From contig VXOH01000009.1 in the NCBI GenBank assembly GCA_009840135.1, forward strand, positions 1 through 40,307: DNA of 40,307 nt. The letters run 5' to 3'. This DNA is from Chloroflexota bacterium (lineage in GTDB: Bacteria; Chloroflexota; Dehalococcoidia; Lucifugimonadales; UBA3495). Within the stretch, counting starts at the first letter, position 1; each line of letters starts with the position of its first letter. Under the pieces are notes generated by a model that saw only the letters and a program-made list of their open reading frames with translations, had not been told where the DNA came from and searched no databases. The position numbers and the translations under genes were made by a program. Positions 8,400-15,326 of the stretch are shown one piece after another.

Positions 8400-8413
8400 C
8401 TCACCCTCACCCT
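8400..8413. repeat. CTCACCCTCACCCT repeat, copy 2
   Basis: Identical to 8011-8024. It is flanked by CCTTTTCCCC on the left and AAGGGGGAAGG at about 8453-8463, so the copy sits inside an imperfect palindrome of about 70 bases. Confidence 0.6.
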
Positions 8414-8424
8414 ACCGGCACAGG

Positions 8425-8439
8425 TCCGCCGGAGGCGGA
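8425..8439. repeat. TCCGCC-N3-GGCGGA palindrome, copy 1
   Basis: TCCGCC-GGA-GGCGGA. The same arms recur at 20885-20899 and 20945-20959 with different central triplets, so it is a dispersed short palindrome family. Confidence 0.7.
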
Positions 8440-8554
8440 TTTCGCCACCATCAAGGGGGAAGGAATTTTGCAATGGCTTCCAACTGAGCCGCCTGAAGCG
8501 CATCAGGTGCTACAATCCCCTGGCTGGCCTACGATGTAATCGTCCGGGAGGGTT

Positions 8555-9910
8555 ATGTTCAATTGGATTCTCCGGGCCATTGCTTCTATTCTGCTAACCT
8601 TTGGCTTCTACGTAGCCATTGCCCTCCTCCTCTTTCACTTCAGCTTGAGAGCAATGCTTAACGACGAGTTTTACGCCGAAAGCCTGGCGGAACAGGACGT
8701 GTACCAGCGGTTCTATACCGACGTGCTTACGCCGGAAAACATGCAACAAATCTGGCAAGAAGTATCGGGAGACGCGAGAATTCTGACATCCGAGGAGCTA
8801 CGAGACCTTCTGCAGACGGTAGCGCCGCCTGAATATTTGCAGGCACAGGCGGAGGAGAATCTGGCATTGCTTTCCTCGTTTGCCGCTGGAGAATCAGAAG
8901 ACCTGGAGCTTTACGTGGAAATGGCTGGGCCCCTGGACCGGACGGTAACCTCCCTTGTTGATCTGATAGAGGTTCGTATCGATGAAACACCGGTATTATT
9001 CTCCCAACAAATCCAGAGTGAGGCAGCCCAAGCCATTGAGGCCGATTATTCTGAGGATATTGCTCTATCGTTAAAGTCACTAATGTCGGCTAGCTACGCC
9101 CTATCGTCAATCACAGATCTTACCGGCTCGAGTGAAGAAGAGGTTCTGGCAATCTTCGACCAGGCGGTAGCAACGGTCCTGGCCGAACCTTCCGTTGACC
9201 AGAGGTTTCGCGATGCGCTCGAGGAAGCCCGGCCCGAGCTTCGCCAGGCTTTCAAATCAGGCAACACCAGAGACTTGCTCAAGAAAGCCACCAGGACGGC
9301 TGTTGCCCCACCCCTGGAAATTGCCCTGGAAGACTTCAAAACGCGCCTGGACGAACAGGGACGGCTGGCGCTGGTTCCTATACTGGCCAATGAAGTCCTG
9401 GGGATTGAAGAGGCGCAATTCCAGGCCAAAGCCGACAGCTGGAGGCAACGACTGGATAGCCTGTTGACCCGTACATTAACCATCGCCCTCGTTGCTTTGG
9501 CAATCTCCTTTTCGCTCCTTACGGCTATCAATTGGGGAAAGCCAGGGAACTCAATGCGATGGCTCTACAGAGTGCTGATATCCAGCGGTGGGGCATCGTT
9601 GGCGTTGCTGACTATAGCTTATTTCGCTCTGCCCAACGCGTTTGATCGCATAGTCGGCGGCTTGTCGATGAACCAGGAAGTTGAGGTGAAAGGAATAGTT
9701 GAGCTGGTCATGGACATTGTGATTTCGCTCATTACGTCCAGATTGACGTCATTGATGTGGATTGCCGGCGCGGCCCTCTTGCTGGGTGTTGGTATTTGGG
9801 CCGCAATGTTGGCCTGGGAGCGTTCGCGCAGGAGACACGAAGAAGAAAAACCGACCGGGACGGAGTCGGTTATAGATAGCTACCCGGAAAATGCGGATAA
9901 CCCCGCATGA
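8555..9910 (+). CDS. Four-helix membrane protein with large soluble domain, unknown family
   Basis: A 451-residue protein I do not recognise. One N-terminal hydrophobic helix (about 5-29) is followed by a ~270-residue soluble, acidic, mostly helical domain rich in Glu, Ala and Leu (about 30-300). Then come three membrane helices at about 306-326, 340-360 and 400-421, and a charged tail rich in Arg and Glu. With the N-terminus inside, the large domain would lie outside the membrane and the tail in the cytoplasm. The ATG at 8555 follows GGGAGGG, a good ribosome binding site. Its last 41 bases overlap the 3' end of fmt on the opposite strand. No enzyme motif is visible. Confidence 0.75.
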   Translation: MFNWILRAIASILLTFGFYVAIALLLFHFSLRAMLNDEFYAESLAEQDVYQRFYTDVLTPENMQQIWQEVSGDARILTSEELRDLLQTVAPPEYLQAQAEENLALLSSFAAGESEDLELYVEMAGPLDRTVTSLVDLIEVRIDETPVLFSQQIQSEAAQAIEADYSEDIALSLKSLMSASYALSSITDLTGSSEEEVLAIFDQAVATVLAEPSVDQRFRDALEEARPELRQAFKSGNTRDLLKKATRTAVAPPLEIALEDFKTRLDEQGRLALVPILANEVLGIEEAQFQAKADSWRQRLDSLLTRTLTIALVALAISFSLLTAINWGKPGNSMRWLYRVLISSGGASLALLTIAYFALPNAFDRIVGGLSMNQEVEVKGIVELVMDIVISLITSRLTSLMWIAGAALLLGVGIWAAMLAWERSRRRHEEEKPTGTESVIDSYPENADNPA

Positions 9911-10823
9911 ACTCCTCCGCAGTGGCGGCCCTGCGCCCCTCCAGTTGTAGAGTCTTGATGCCAAGAATTCCATTGGCCGTACCCACCCCCAGCGGAACCT
10001 CCGTGAGACCCAGCCCTTGCACCAACCCGATTTGCCCAGGTTCGTATTCCAGTCCATCACCAGGTGGGTCCATAGCCTTCACATCCAATAGCCGGACAAT
10101 CTTGCCCTGCCACTGGGTAAAGAGCCCCGGCCAGGGGGTAAATGCGCGTTGCCGCCGTTCCAGTTCAGCGGCAGCAAGGTTCCAGTCTGCCCGCCCGTCC
10201 GTCCGCTCTACCTTCCTGGTGAGTGTGGCCTGGGATTCATCCTGTTTCGTTGCTTCAAGCTGCCCCCCAGCCCAGGGGCCCAGGTTCTCAACCAGCAGCC
10301 GGCCCCCGACCCGGAACAACTCCTCGGTTAAACTGCCGGCCGTTTCGTCTCCTCGAAGCCGATATTCCTCCTGAACCAGAATGGGACCCGTGTCCATCCC
10401 TTCATCCAGCAGCATCAACGTCACGCCGGTGGTTTCCAGTCCCTCCAACAGCGCGGTTACCACCGGGGAGGGCCCCCGATAGCGGGGCAACAACGAAGGA
10501 TGGATGTTCAGGCAACCGTGCCTGGGCAGGTCAAGGACATTGGCGGGAAGAAGCTTGCCGTAAGCCGCAACTACCGAAACGTCGGCATTCAGGCTGGCCA
10601 GTTCCTCCTGGACGTGAGATGGGCGAAGTGATGCGGGTTGGAAAACGGGGATGTCCGCCTTCTGTGCCGCTACCTTTACGGGGGTGGCCTCCATTGACTG
10701 TCCCCTGCCCCTGGGACGGTCCGGCGGAGTGACAACTGCTACAACGTCCAGGTCGGCCGAGAGTTGGAGAATTTCCAGCACGGGAACGGCGTAGGACGGG
10801 GTACCCATAAAGACGACGCGCAT
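9870..10823 (-). CDS. fmt: Methionyl-tRNA formyltransferase
   Basis: A 317-residue enzyme that formylates initiator Met-tRNA using 10-formyltetrahydrofolate. It begins with the family start MRVVFMGTPSYAVPVL. The catalytic core GCLNIHPSLLPRYRGPSP contains N106 and H108, and D144 lies in DEGMDTGPIL. The basic tRNA-contact loop PPDRPRGRGQ is at 34-42. The C-terminal OB-like domain is complete. The deformylase gene def, often its neighbour, is not here. The 3' end overlaps the membrane protein gene by 41 bases, tail to tail. Confidence 0.95.
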   Translation of the reverse strand: MRVVFMGTPSYAVPVLEILQLSADLDVVAVVTPPDRPRGRGQSMEATPVKVAAQKADIPVFQPASLRPSHVQEELASLNADVSVVAAYGKLLPANVLDLPRHGCLNIHPSLLPRYRGPSPVVTALLEGLETTGVTLMLLDEGMDTGPILVQEEYRLRGDETAGSLTEELFRVGGRLLVENLGPWAGGQLEATKQDESQATLTRKVERTDGRADWNLAAAELERRQRAFTPWPGLFTQWQGKIVRLLDVKAMDPPGDGLEYEPGQIGLVQGLGLTEVPLGVGTANGILGIKTLQLEGRRAATAEEFMRGYPHFPGSYL

Positions 10824-11243
10824 TTCGAAGTACCTTTACCCTGCTACAAGTCGCGGGTTAGCGACCTGTACGGATTCTACGGCAGAATCTACCGGCATCC
10901 TGATTCCGCACCAATTCCCGCAACCACCACAGAAACCCTGGCAGACGCCGGGTATTTCATTTGACGGCCAGTATATTGGCAGGGACTCCCCAATATTCTA
11001 CTGTACCCCCTGCCCGGCAACCACTCGTACCTCAGGTCGATATCGTGGTTTGCAATTGCGGATTTTGCCGGAACCGGCAGTTGCGACTCCGGCAAACCAG
11101 GCGGCGCGTACCCGCCTGGGCGATTGCGGCAAGGGAAAGGCCGGAAGGTCCAACGCGCAGGAATATCGACAGAGAAAATGCCATTACTGTTATTACCGGT
11201 TAATTCCTGCTAAGCAATCTTACTGAAACCGCAATTTTTCTTC
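10824..11243. other. Gene-free stretch between fmt and the structured RNA
   Basis: About 420 bases without a recognised gene. A weak open frame at 10961-11203 gives an Arg-rich product with no known domain. A 6-bp hairpin (GATTCT/AGAATC) lies at 10873-10889. A possible three-way-junction structure at 11052-11127 is listed separately. No confident fmt promoter was found. Confidence 0.5.
11052..11127. other. Possible three-way-junction structured element
   Basis: A closing stem GCAATTGC/GCGATTGC (11052-11059 with 11120-11127, one G-U pair) encloses two perfect 8-bp hairpins. The first is TTTGCCGG/CCGGCAAA (11064-11071 with 11089-11096). The second is CCAGGCGG/CCGCCTGG (11097-11104 with 11112-11119). 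The second hairpin abuts the first and the closing stem without unpaired bases. It could act as RNA from either strand or as a DNA palindrome element. It matches no riboswitch consensus I know. An alternative local hairpin TGCCGG-AA-CCGGCA competes with the first stem. Confidence 0.35.
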
Positions 11244-11272
11244 TTGACAAGCAATATTCAATATGCTAACAA
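11244..11272 (+). promoter_or_regulatory. Promoter of the structured RNA
   Basis: A perfect TTGACA (11244-11249) is followed after 17 bases by TAACAA (11267-11272), preceded by TGC (extended -10). Transcription would begin around 11279. The region is AT-rich compared with its surroundings. Confidence 0.55.
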
Positions 11273-11278
11273 TAATGC

Positions 11279-11513
11279 AACCGCTTGGCGGGAATCTGAA
11301 AAAAGGAGGTGATATGGCATGGAACATAGTTTAGTTTGCGGGGGCGATGGTAGGCATCAGTCTGGACACGACGGGGTGAGCCTGACCTAAAGGTCTCTAT
11401 AAACTCTGACCCGTCAGTCGGGCCCAGGCCAATGTCTACCATCGCCCCCGAGATTCTGATTATCTTAGGGCGGTGCCTAATCCAGATTGGCTGGGCCCGA
11501 ACCCTTTTTACCA
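11279..11513 (+). ncRNA. Candidate structured leader or regulatory RNA
   Basis: From the proposed start near 11279, the transcript carries a near-perfect ribosome binding site (AAGGAGGTGAT, 11303-11313) and then a long rod-like hairpin at 11339-11450. The base helix has 19 pairs (11339-11357 with 11432-11450): 18 Watson-Crick and one G-U. Above it lie TCTGG/CCAGG (361-365 with 424-428, adding 11000), GACGGG/CCCGTC (370-375 with 410-415), GAG/CTC and GACC-TAAA-GGTC at the tip. A small hairpin TTAGG/CCTAA (11465-11480) and GGG-CCCGAA-CCC-TTTTT (11493-11509) follow; the last is a weak terminator. tmRNA, SRP RNA, RNase P RNA and T-box signatures are absent. It lies about 200 bases before rpsP. 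The class is unknown to me. Confidence 0.45.
11319..11390 (+). CDS. Possible 23-residue leader peptide inside the structured RNA
   Basis: ATG at 11319 lies 9 bases after GGAGG in an almost ideal ribosome binding site. The frame encodes 23 residues rich in Gly and His (GGDGRHQSGHDG in the middle) and stops at TAA in the tetraloop of the apical GACC/GGTC stem. Translation would unwind the 5' arm of the large hairpin, as expected for an attenuator or a translation sensor. The alternative ATG at 11314 is too close to the binding site and meets a stop after six codons. The strength of the binding site is the main evidence. Confidence 0.35.
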   Translation: MEHSLVCGGDGRHQSGHDGVSLT

Positions 11514-11608
11514 CTGCGTTGCGGCCGCACCACTTCTCTTACTTGCCGCAGGATCGTGCTGTCACCTGAGCAACAAACAGCGCAAACCGGCCCTAAAGCC
11601 GGCTGCCT

Positions 11609-11627
11609 TACATCGTGTTGCGATGTA
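11609..11627. repeat. Inverted repeat upstream of the rpsP promoter
   Basis: TACATCG-TGTTG-CGATGTA is a perfect 7-bp inverted repeat ending 7 bases before the -35 box of the rpsP promoter. Its position suits an activator or repressor site, but no regulator is identified. Confidence 0.45.
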
Positions 11628-11634
11628 CGAGCAA

Positions 11635-11663
11635 TTGACAATTGGATACCCTGCTCTTAGAAT
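11635..11663 (+). promoter_or_regulatory. Promoter of the rpsP-khpA-rimM operon
   Basis: A perfect TTGACA (11635-11640), a 17-base spacer and TAGAAT (11658-11663). Transcription would start near 11670, giving a 45-base leader that contains the hairpin at 11681-11699. Confidence 0.85.
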
Positions 11664-11680
11664 GACGTGGCGAATTTATA

Positions 11681-11699
11681 GCCGGCCAGATTGGCCGGC
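11681..11699 (+). promoter_or_regulatory. Leader hairpin just upstream of rpsP
   Basis: GCCGGCCA-GAT-TGGCCGGC forms a perfect 8-bp stem in the rpsP leader, ending 15 bases before the ATG and right before the GGAGA binding site. It could modulate translation of S16 or protect the mRNA 5' end. No autoregulation of this kind can be shown from sequence. Confidence 0.5.
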
Positions 11700-11714
11700 A
11701 TTACTGGAGAAACA

Positions 11715-12008
11715 ATGCTGCGCATTCGGCTCAGGAGAGTAGGGAAAAAAGGAAGGCCTTACTACAGGATAGTTGTCGCGGATTCCGCCGCCCCCAGGGA
11801 CGGCGCCTACGTAGAGTGGATCGGCCAGTATGATCCGATGGCCGACCCCCCTGAAGCCGTTGTCAAGCAGGACCGGGCCATAGCATGGCTCAGCAAGGGC
11901 GCTCAGCCTTCCGACGCGGTAAAGCGAATCTTCGACAGAGACGGAATCTACGCCAAGCTCAGTTCGCCATCCGAAGAACTGGTCCCAGCGGAAGAGCAAT
12001 CTGAATGA
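11715..12008 (+). CDS. rpsP: 30S ribosomal protein S16
   Basis: A 97-residue S16 protein, a component of the small ribosomal subunit needed for its assembly. The N-terminus MLRIRLRRVGKKGRPYYR and the following IVVADSAAPRDGAYVEWIG are diagnostic. An upstream TTG at 11691 is in frame but lies in the leader hairpin; the ATG at 11715 has GGAGA 5 bases upstream and gives the canonical start. It overlaps khpA by 4 bases. Confidence 0.97.
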   Translation: MLRIRLRRVGKKGRPYYRIVVADSAAPRDGAYVEWIGQYDPMADPPEAVVKQDRAIAWLSKGAQPSDAVKRIFDRDGIYAKLSSPSEELVPAEEQSE

Positions 12009-12232
12009 AAGAATTGGTCGAATACATTGCCCGCTCCCTGGCCTCCAATCCCGATGCGGTCACGGTCACCGAAACTATCGAGGACGGGCAAGTAATTCTC
12101 CGGCTCGAAGTAGCCCCCGAAGATAAAGGCAAAGTAATTGGCAGACAGGGAAGGGTAGCTCAGGCTATCCGCGTTCTGGTACGGGTCGCAGCAATCAAAG
12201 AAGGTACCAGGGCGATGGTGGAGATCGTTTAG
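12005..12232 (+). CDS. khpA: KH-domain RNA-binding protein KhpA
   Basis: A 75-residue single KH domain protein (YlqC/KhpA family). The GxxG RNA-binding loop is seen in GKVIGRQGR. It normally pairs with KhpB to bind cellular RNAs, and in several bacteria affects cell division and sRNA biology. Its place between rpsP and rimM is the conserved bacterial arrangement. The ATG overlaps the rpsP stop codon (ATGA), so translation is coupled. Confidence 0.95.
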   Translation: MKELVEYIARSLASNPDAVTVTETIEDGQVILRLEVAPEDKGKVIGRQGRVAQAIRVLVRVAAIKEGTRAMVEIV

Positions 12233-12264
12233 GAACTCGCTCCACAGTTCTCTAATTTCGGAGC

Positions 12265-12840
12265 ATGAATTCTCAGGCGCCGCATTCCTACGGATTTTAC
12301 TTAAACCAGCCTTTGTCCGAACTTCAAACGAACAACCCGGAATCCCCGGACTCGTTGGTCGTTGTGGGAATTATTCTGGGTTCTCACGGCGTTTACGGCG
12401 AATTGCGGATTCGCGTATTGAGTGATGTTCCTCACAGGTTCGACCAGGGAGAGACACTTTACCTGGCCTCGCAACCCTTTCGAATCCTCTCCAGCTCCAA
12501 GGGTAGGTCTGACAACCTAATCCTCAAGCTCCAGGGCATTGACACTCCGGGCGCTGCCAGGGATGTGGTCGGGCAAGAGCTGTCCTGCAGGGCCGACTCG
12601 GCGCCAGCTCTCCCCGAGAACGAATACTTCCACTACCAATTGATGGGACTCCAGGTAATTACCGAAGAGGGCGAGCCGCTGGGTCGAATTGCCGAAATAA
12701 TTATTACCGGCAGCAATGACGTTTACGTGGTTTCGGGTCCCGACGGTGAAATCCTGTTGCCCGCGTTGTCCCAGGTTGTGCTGCAGGTCAATCTGGAAGC
12801 TGGGACCATGGTGGTACGCCTGATGGACGGTCTCCGCTGA
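12265..12840 (+). CDS. rimM: Ribosome maturation factor RimM
   Basis: A 191-residue RimM, which binds S19 and assists 30S head maturation. The N-terminal RimM barrel starts at VVVGIILGSHGVYGELRIR and the PRC-barrel-like second domain begins near FHYQLMGLQVITEEGEPLG. About 30 residues precede the conserved start, longer than usual; a TTG at 12355 is a possible later start but has no binding site. trmD and rplS, the usual next genes, are missing here, so the operon ends early. Confidence 0.92.
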   Translation: MNSQAPHSYGFYLNQPLSELQTNNPESPDSLVVVGIILGSHGVYGELRIRVLSDVPHRFDQGETLYLASQPFRILSSSKGRSDNLILKLQGIDTPGAARDVVGQELSCRADSAPALPENEYFHYQLMGLQVITEEGEPLGRIAEIIITGSNDVYVVSGPDGEILLPALSQVVLQVNLEAGTMVVRLMDGLR

Positions 12841-13008
12841 CGCTCTCCGGTCGACGACTTTACCTGCTGCCCGGCTGACTACTCTATCCGCTTGCCGTTG
12901 TTCCCCAATCATCCTCTTTGCATCCGTCACTTTATTGCCAGTTTCCCCGGGGCCTGAGCCACAGTCCCGCGGCGCCAGGGAGTTACATGTTTCACTGTCA
13001 AAACTGCT
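12841..13008. other. Short gap between rimM and the yebC promoter
   Basis: No gene is seen, and no convincing terminator after rimM was found. The usual trmD is absent without visible remnant. Confidence 0.4.
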
Positions 13009-13037
13009 TTGACCCTTCTTTGGGGCAATGCTAAAAT
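13009..13037 (+). promoter_or_regulatory. Promoter of yebC and probably ruvC-ruvA
   Basis: TTGACC (13009-13014), a 17-base spacer and TAAAAT (13032-13037) with TGC directly upstream (extended -10). Transcription would start near 13044, giving a leader of about 110 bases before yebC. Confidence 0.8.
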
Positions 13038-13153
13038 CCAGAGGCGACGTTAGTCTTATCCAACAAGAGCGCGTCAGTCTCCGGGAGCGAATCGCCGTTC
13101 CAAGTCTCCGAATAGCTTTTCACCTTCAGATTAAGGCGTGAAGAGGTGGCAGT

Positions 13154-13921
13154 ATGTCCGGACATTCAAAATGGTCAACCATCAAGAGAGCGAAGGGAGC
13201 AGCCGATGCCAAGCGGGGCGCGCTTTTCACCAAGCTGGCCAGAGACATAGCCCTGGCCACTTCCCAGGGCGGCGGCGGCGACCCCGACATGAACTTCCGC
13301 CTGCGCCTGGCCATAGACAAGGCCAAGGCCAACAATATGCCCATGGACAGTATCTCCCGGGCCATAAAGCGGGGCACCGGTGAATCGGGAGAGGGGCCGG
13401 AAAGCCTGGTGGAAATCACCTATGAAGGCTACGGGCCCGGCGGCGGCGCTATCCTGTTGCAGGCCGTAACCGACAATCGAAACCGTACCGCCGCTGAAGT
13501 CCGCTCGGCCTTTAACAAGGGCGGGGGAAGCCTGGGAGAGTCGGGCTGCGTGGCATGGAACTTCGAGAACAAGGGCGTCATCACCATAGAAATGGAAGAC
13601 GAAGAGAAGGCCGAGGAACTTGGGCTGGTAGCCATTGACGCCGGAGCCGAGGACGTAAAAATCGAAGACGGCATGGTAGAAATCCACACGGCGCCGGATG
13701 GCTTGCAGGCTACCCAGAAAGCCCTGGAAGACGAAGGCGTGTCCTTCTCCTCCTCGGACATCTCTCTGGTCCCCAAGGCCACCGTGGCGCTGGACGCCAG
13801 GGCGGCGGAACAGACCTTGCGGTTGCTGGACCTGCTGGAAGACCTGACCGATATTCAGAAGGCTTACACCAACGCCGACTTCCCCCCCGAGGTGCTGGAG
13901 CAGTACGGGGCGGCTTCCTGA
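13154..13921 (+). CDS. yebC: YebC/PmpR-family (TACO1-type) protein
   Basis: A 255-residue protein with the signature start MSGHSKWSTIKRAKGAADAK and the conserved block KANNMPMDSISRAIKRGTG. All three family domains are complete. The family is annotated as DNA-binding transcription regulators; the mitochondrial relative TACO1 and recent bacterial work point to a role in relieving ribosome stalling. Its position before ruvC is the widespread bacterial arrangement. GAGGTGG precedes the ATG. Confidence 0.95.
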   Translation: MSGHSKWSTIKRAKGAADAKRGALFTKLARDIALATSQGGGGDPDMNFRLRLAIDKAKANNMPMDSISRAIKRGTGESGEGPESLVEITYEGYGPGGGAILLQAVTDNRNRTAAEVRSAFNKGGGSLGESGCVAWNFENKGVITIEMEDEEKAEELGLVAIDAGAEDVKIEDGMVEIHTAPDGLQATQKALEDEGVSFSSSDISLVPKATVALDARAAEQTLRLLDLLEDLTDIQKAYTNADFPPEVLEQYGAAS

Positions 13922-14007
13922 ATCAATCCCCGTCAATGTATGGTTGATCTGGTTCTCCCTGCGTGGGGGCTTAACCCGTCAGCCATTTCGGTTTACGAAC
14001 TCCCAAG

Positions 14008-14029
14008 ACAGGAACCGGACAGGAACCGG
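14008..14029 (+). repeat. Tandem duplication carrying the ruvC ribosome binding site
   Basis: ACAGGAACCGG occurs twice in a row directly before ACATG of ruvC. Each copy contains AGGA, so the gene has two possible binding sites, 8 and 19 bases from the start. Confidence 0.75.
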
Positions 14030-14031
14030 AC

Positions 14032-14553
14032 ATGCGAGTGTTGGCAATAGACCCCGGCACCATCAAGATGGGCTATGGCTTCCTGACCAATGACTCCGAA
14101 ACGGAAGTTGTTGATTATGGCGTTGTGACCTTGTCCCGATATACGGACATTGGCGAACGACTGTTCCAGCTGTTTACCCACGTCAGAAACATGATCAGCA
14201 TTTTCCAGCCCGATGCCGTCGCCGTCGAGGAACCCTTCATCGGAAGGGGGGAACGCCAGTTCATAGGTCCGGCCATCGCAGTGGGGCAGGCCCAGGCCGT
14301 GGTGTTGATTGGGGCCGCCAGCGCCGGCGTCGAGGTGTTCCGCTACAGTCCCGCAGAGGTGAAACGGGCCGTGGCCGACTACGGCGCTGCCACCAAGGAC
14401 CAGATGCAACGGGCCCTGGCCGCCACCCTGCGGCTGGACACCCTGCCCGATTCGGATGCCGCCGACGCTCTTTCCGTGGGCCTCTGCCACCTTATCAAGA
14501 CCGGCGAGAGATCTGCCCTGGCCCGTGAAATTACCCCTGGCTCGGAAAGGTAA
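14032..14553 (+). CDS. ruvC: Holliday junction endonuclease RuvC
   Basis: A 173-residue resolvase that cuts Holliday junctions formed in recombination. It starts with MRVLAIDPGTIKMGYG, and the RNase H-like acidic residues are in place: D7, E66 (in AVEEPF), D142 and D145 (in SDAADALSVG). Length and layout are standard. It lies 110 bases after yebC and 3 bases before ruvA. Confidence 0.96.
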   Translation: MRVLAIDPGTIKMGYGFLTNDSETEVVDYGVVTLSRYTDIGERLFQLFTHVRNMISIFQPDAVAVEEPFIGRGERQFIGPAIAVGQAQAVVLIGAASAGVEVFRYSPAEVKRAVADYGAATKDQMQRALAATLRLDTLPDSDAADALSVGLCHLIKTGERSALAREITPGSER

Positions 14554-14556
14554 ACC

Positions 14557-15147
14557 GTGATAGTTGGTGTGTCCGGCCTTCTGAAGGCGGTGGGAGAAGA
14601 CTGGGTGCAACTGACCGTGGGCGGCGTCACGTTGCAGGCCTTTGTTCCGGTCTCCGAGATCATGACCCTGGGACCGGAAGGCAGCCAGGTCCACCTGTTT
14701 ACGCATTTGCGAATCCGAGACGAGCATCCGATTCTTTACGGTTTCACCAGCCAGGCGGCGCTGGAGCTCTTCCAGGTGACTCAGGGTGTTTCGGGAGTGG
14801 GTCCCCGCCTTGGACTAGCCCTGCTTTCCGGTCTGGGGGCCACAGGCCTGCAACAGGCCATAGCACTGGGAGACTCGGCCAAGCTGAGTGGAGTTTCCGG
14901 CGTGGGCCGCCGCACCGCCGAACGCATTATCCTGGAACTCAAGGGCAAGATGGACTCCGTGGAAGTGGCGGACGCCGATTCCGTCTCCGGTTCCGCTTCA
15001 GGCGACGGCGAACTGATAGAGGTCCTGACTTCCATGGGCTATACGAATGCCGAAATTCGCCGGGCGCTGGCCAGCCTTGATCGCTCACCCGACCTGACCA
15101 TTGAAGATTATCTGCGCCAGGCGTTGCAACAGATTGGGGGGTGGTAG
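14557..15147 (+). CDS. ruvA: Holliday junction branch-migration protein RuvA
   Basis: A 196-residue RuvA, which forms the tetramer that holds the junction and loads RuvB. It begins at GTG with AAGG upstream. The N-terminal OB fold is followed by two helix-hairpin-helix motifs (GVSGVGPRLGLALLS and LSGVSGVGRRTAERII), and the C-terminal RuvB-binding domain is at about 145-196. ruvB is not next to it but 11.5 kb downstream. Confidence 0.95.
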   Translation: MIVGVSGLLKAVGEDWVQLTVGGVTLQAFVPVSEIMTLGPEGSQVHLFTHLRIRDEHPILYGFTSQAALELFQVTQGVSGVGPRLGLALLSGLGATGLQQAIALGDSAKLSGVSGVGRRTAERIILELKGKMDSVEVADADSVSGSASGDGELIEVLTSMGYTNAEIRRALASLDRSPDLTIEDYLRQALQQIGGW

Positions 15148-15289
15148 GCTCCCCGGGCATGAGAGGGACCAGTCTTGTAGAATCCGGCGCCGGATGACTC
15201 ATTTCTGACCCGGCGCTTTCTTGAACGGGGTACGAGTGGTTCCTCCCGGGTGAGAGGGGTTAGCCGCAGGTTTAACCGCAGTTTGAGAC

Positions 15290-15313
15290 TCGAAGAATGC
15301 TGAAAATCTTCGA
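15290..15313. promoter_or_regulatory. Operator-like inverted repeat upstream of uvrB
   Basis: TCGAAGA and TCTTCGA are perfect 7-base inverted arms with a 10-base spacer, ending 13 bases before the uvrB ATG and overlapping a possible TTGAGA -35 (15283-15288). It does not match the GAAC-N4-GTTC LexA box known from Gram-positive bacteria. Confidence 0.35.
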
Positions 15314-15326
15314 ATAAGGTGAATAA

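Larger units (their letters stand above)
7889..8554. other. Repeat-rich gene-free stretch upstream of a membrane protein gene
   Basis: About 670 bases with no supportable gene; open frames at 7855-8133, 8076-8276 and 8313-8597 pass through repeats and match nothing known. It contains two copies of CTCACCCTCACCCT, a perfect hairpin, a long imperfect inverted repeat and a TCCGCC/GGCGGA palindrome, each listed separately. No clear promoter for the gene at 8555 was identified. Confidence 0.6.

Noticed and set aside
8011-8413. CRISPR-like spacing of repeats
   Set aside because: Only two copies of a short C/T-rich unit nearly 390 bases apart; no regular array and no cas gene.
10961-11203. 80-residue open frame with a Cys-rich stretch
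   Set aside because: It coincides with the perfect stems at 11064-11119, which explain its composition better, and it has no ribosome binding site.
11339-11450. Large hairpin as 6S RNA, SRP RNA, tmRNA or RNase P RNA
   Set aside because: It lacks the SRP tetraloop core, the tRNA-like end of tmRNA and the RNase P conserved blocks. The internal loops are too small for the open-promoter bubble of a typical 6S RNA.
11461-11509. T-box-like TTAGGGCGGTGCC sequence
   Set aside because: No specifier loop, no matching antiterminator sequence, and the downstream genes are ribosomal, not aminoacyl-tRNA synthetases.
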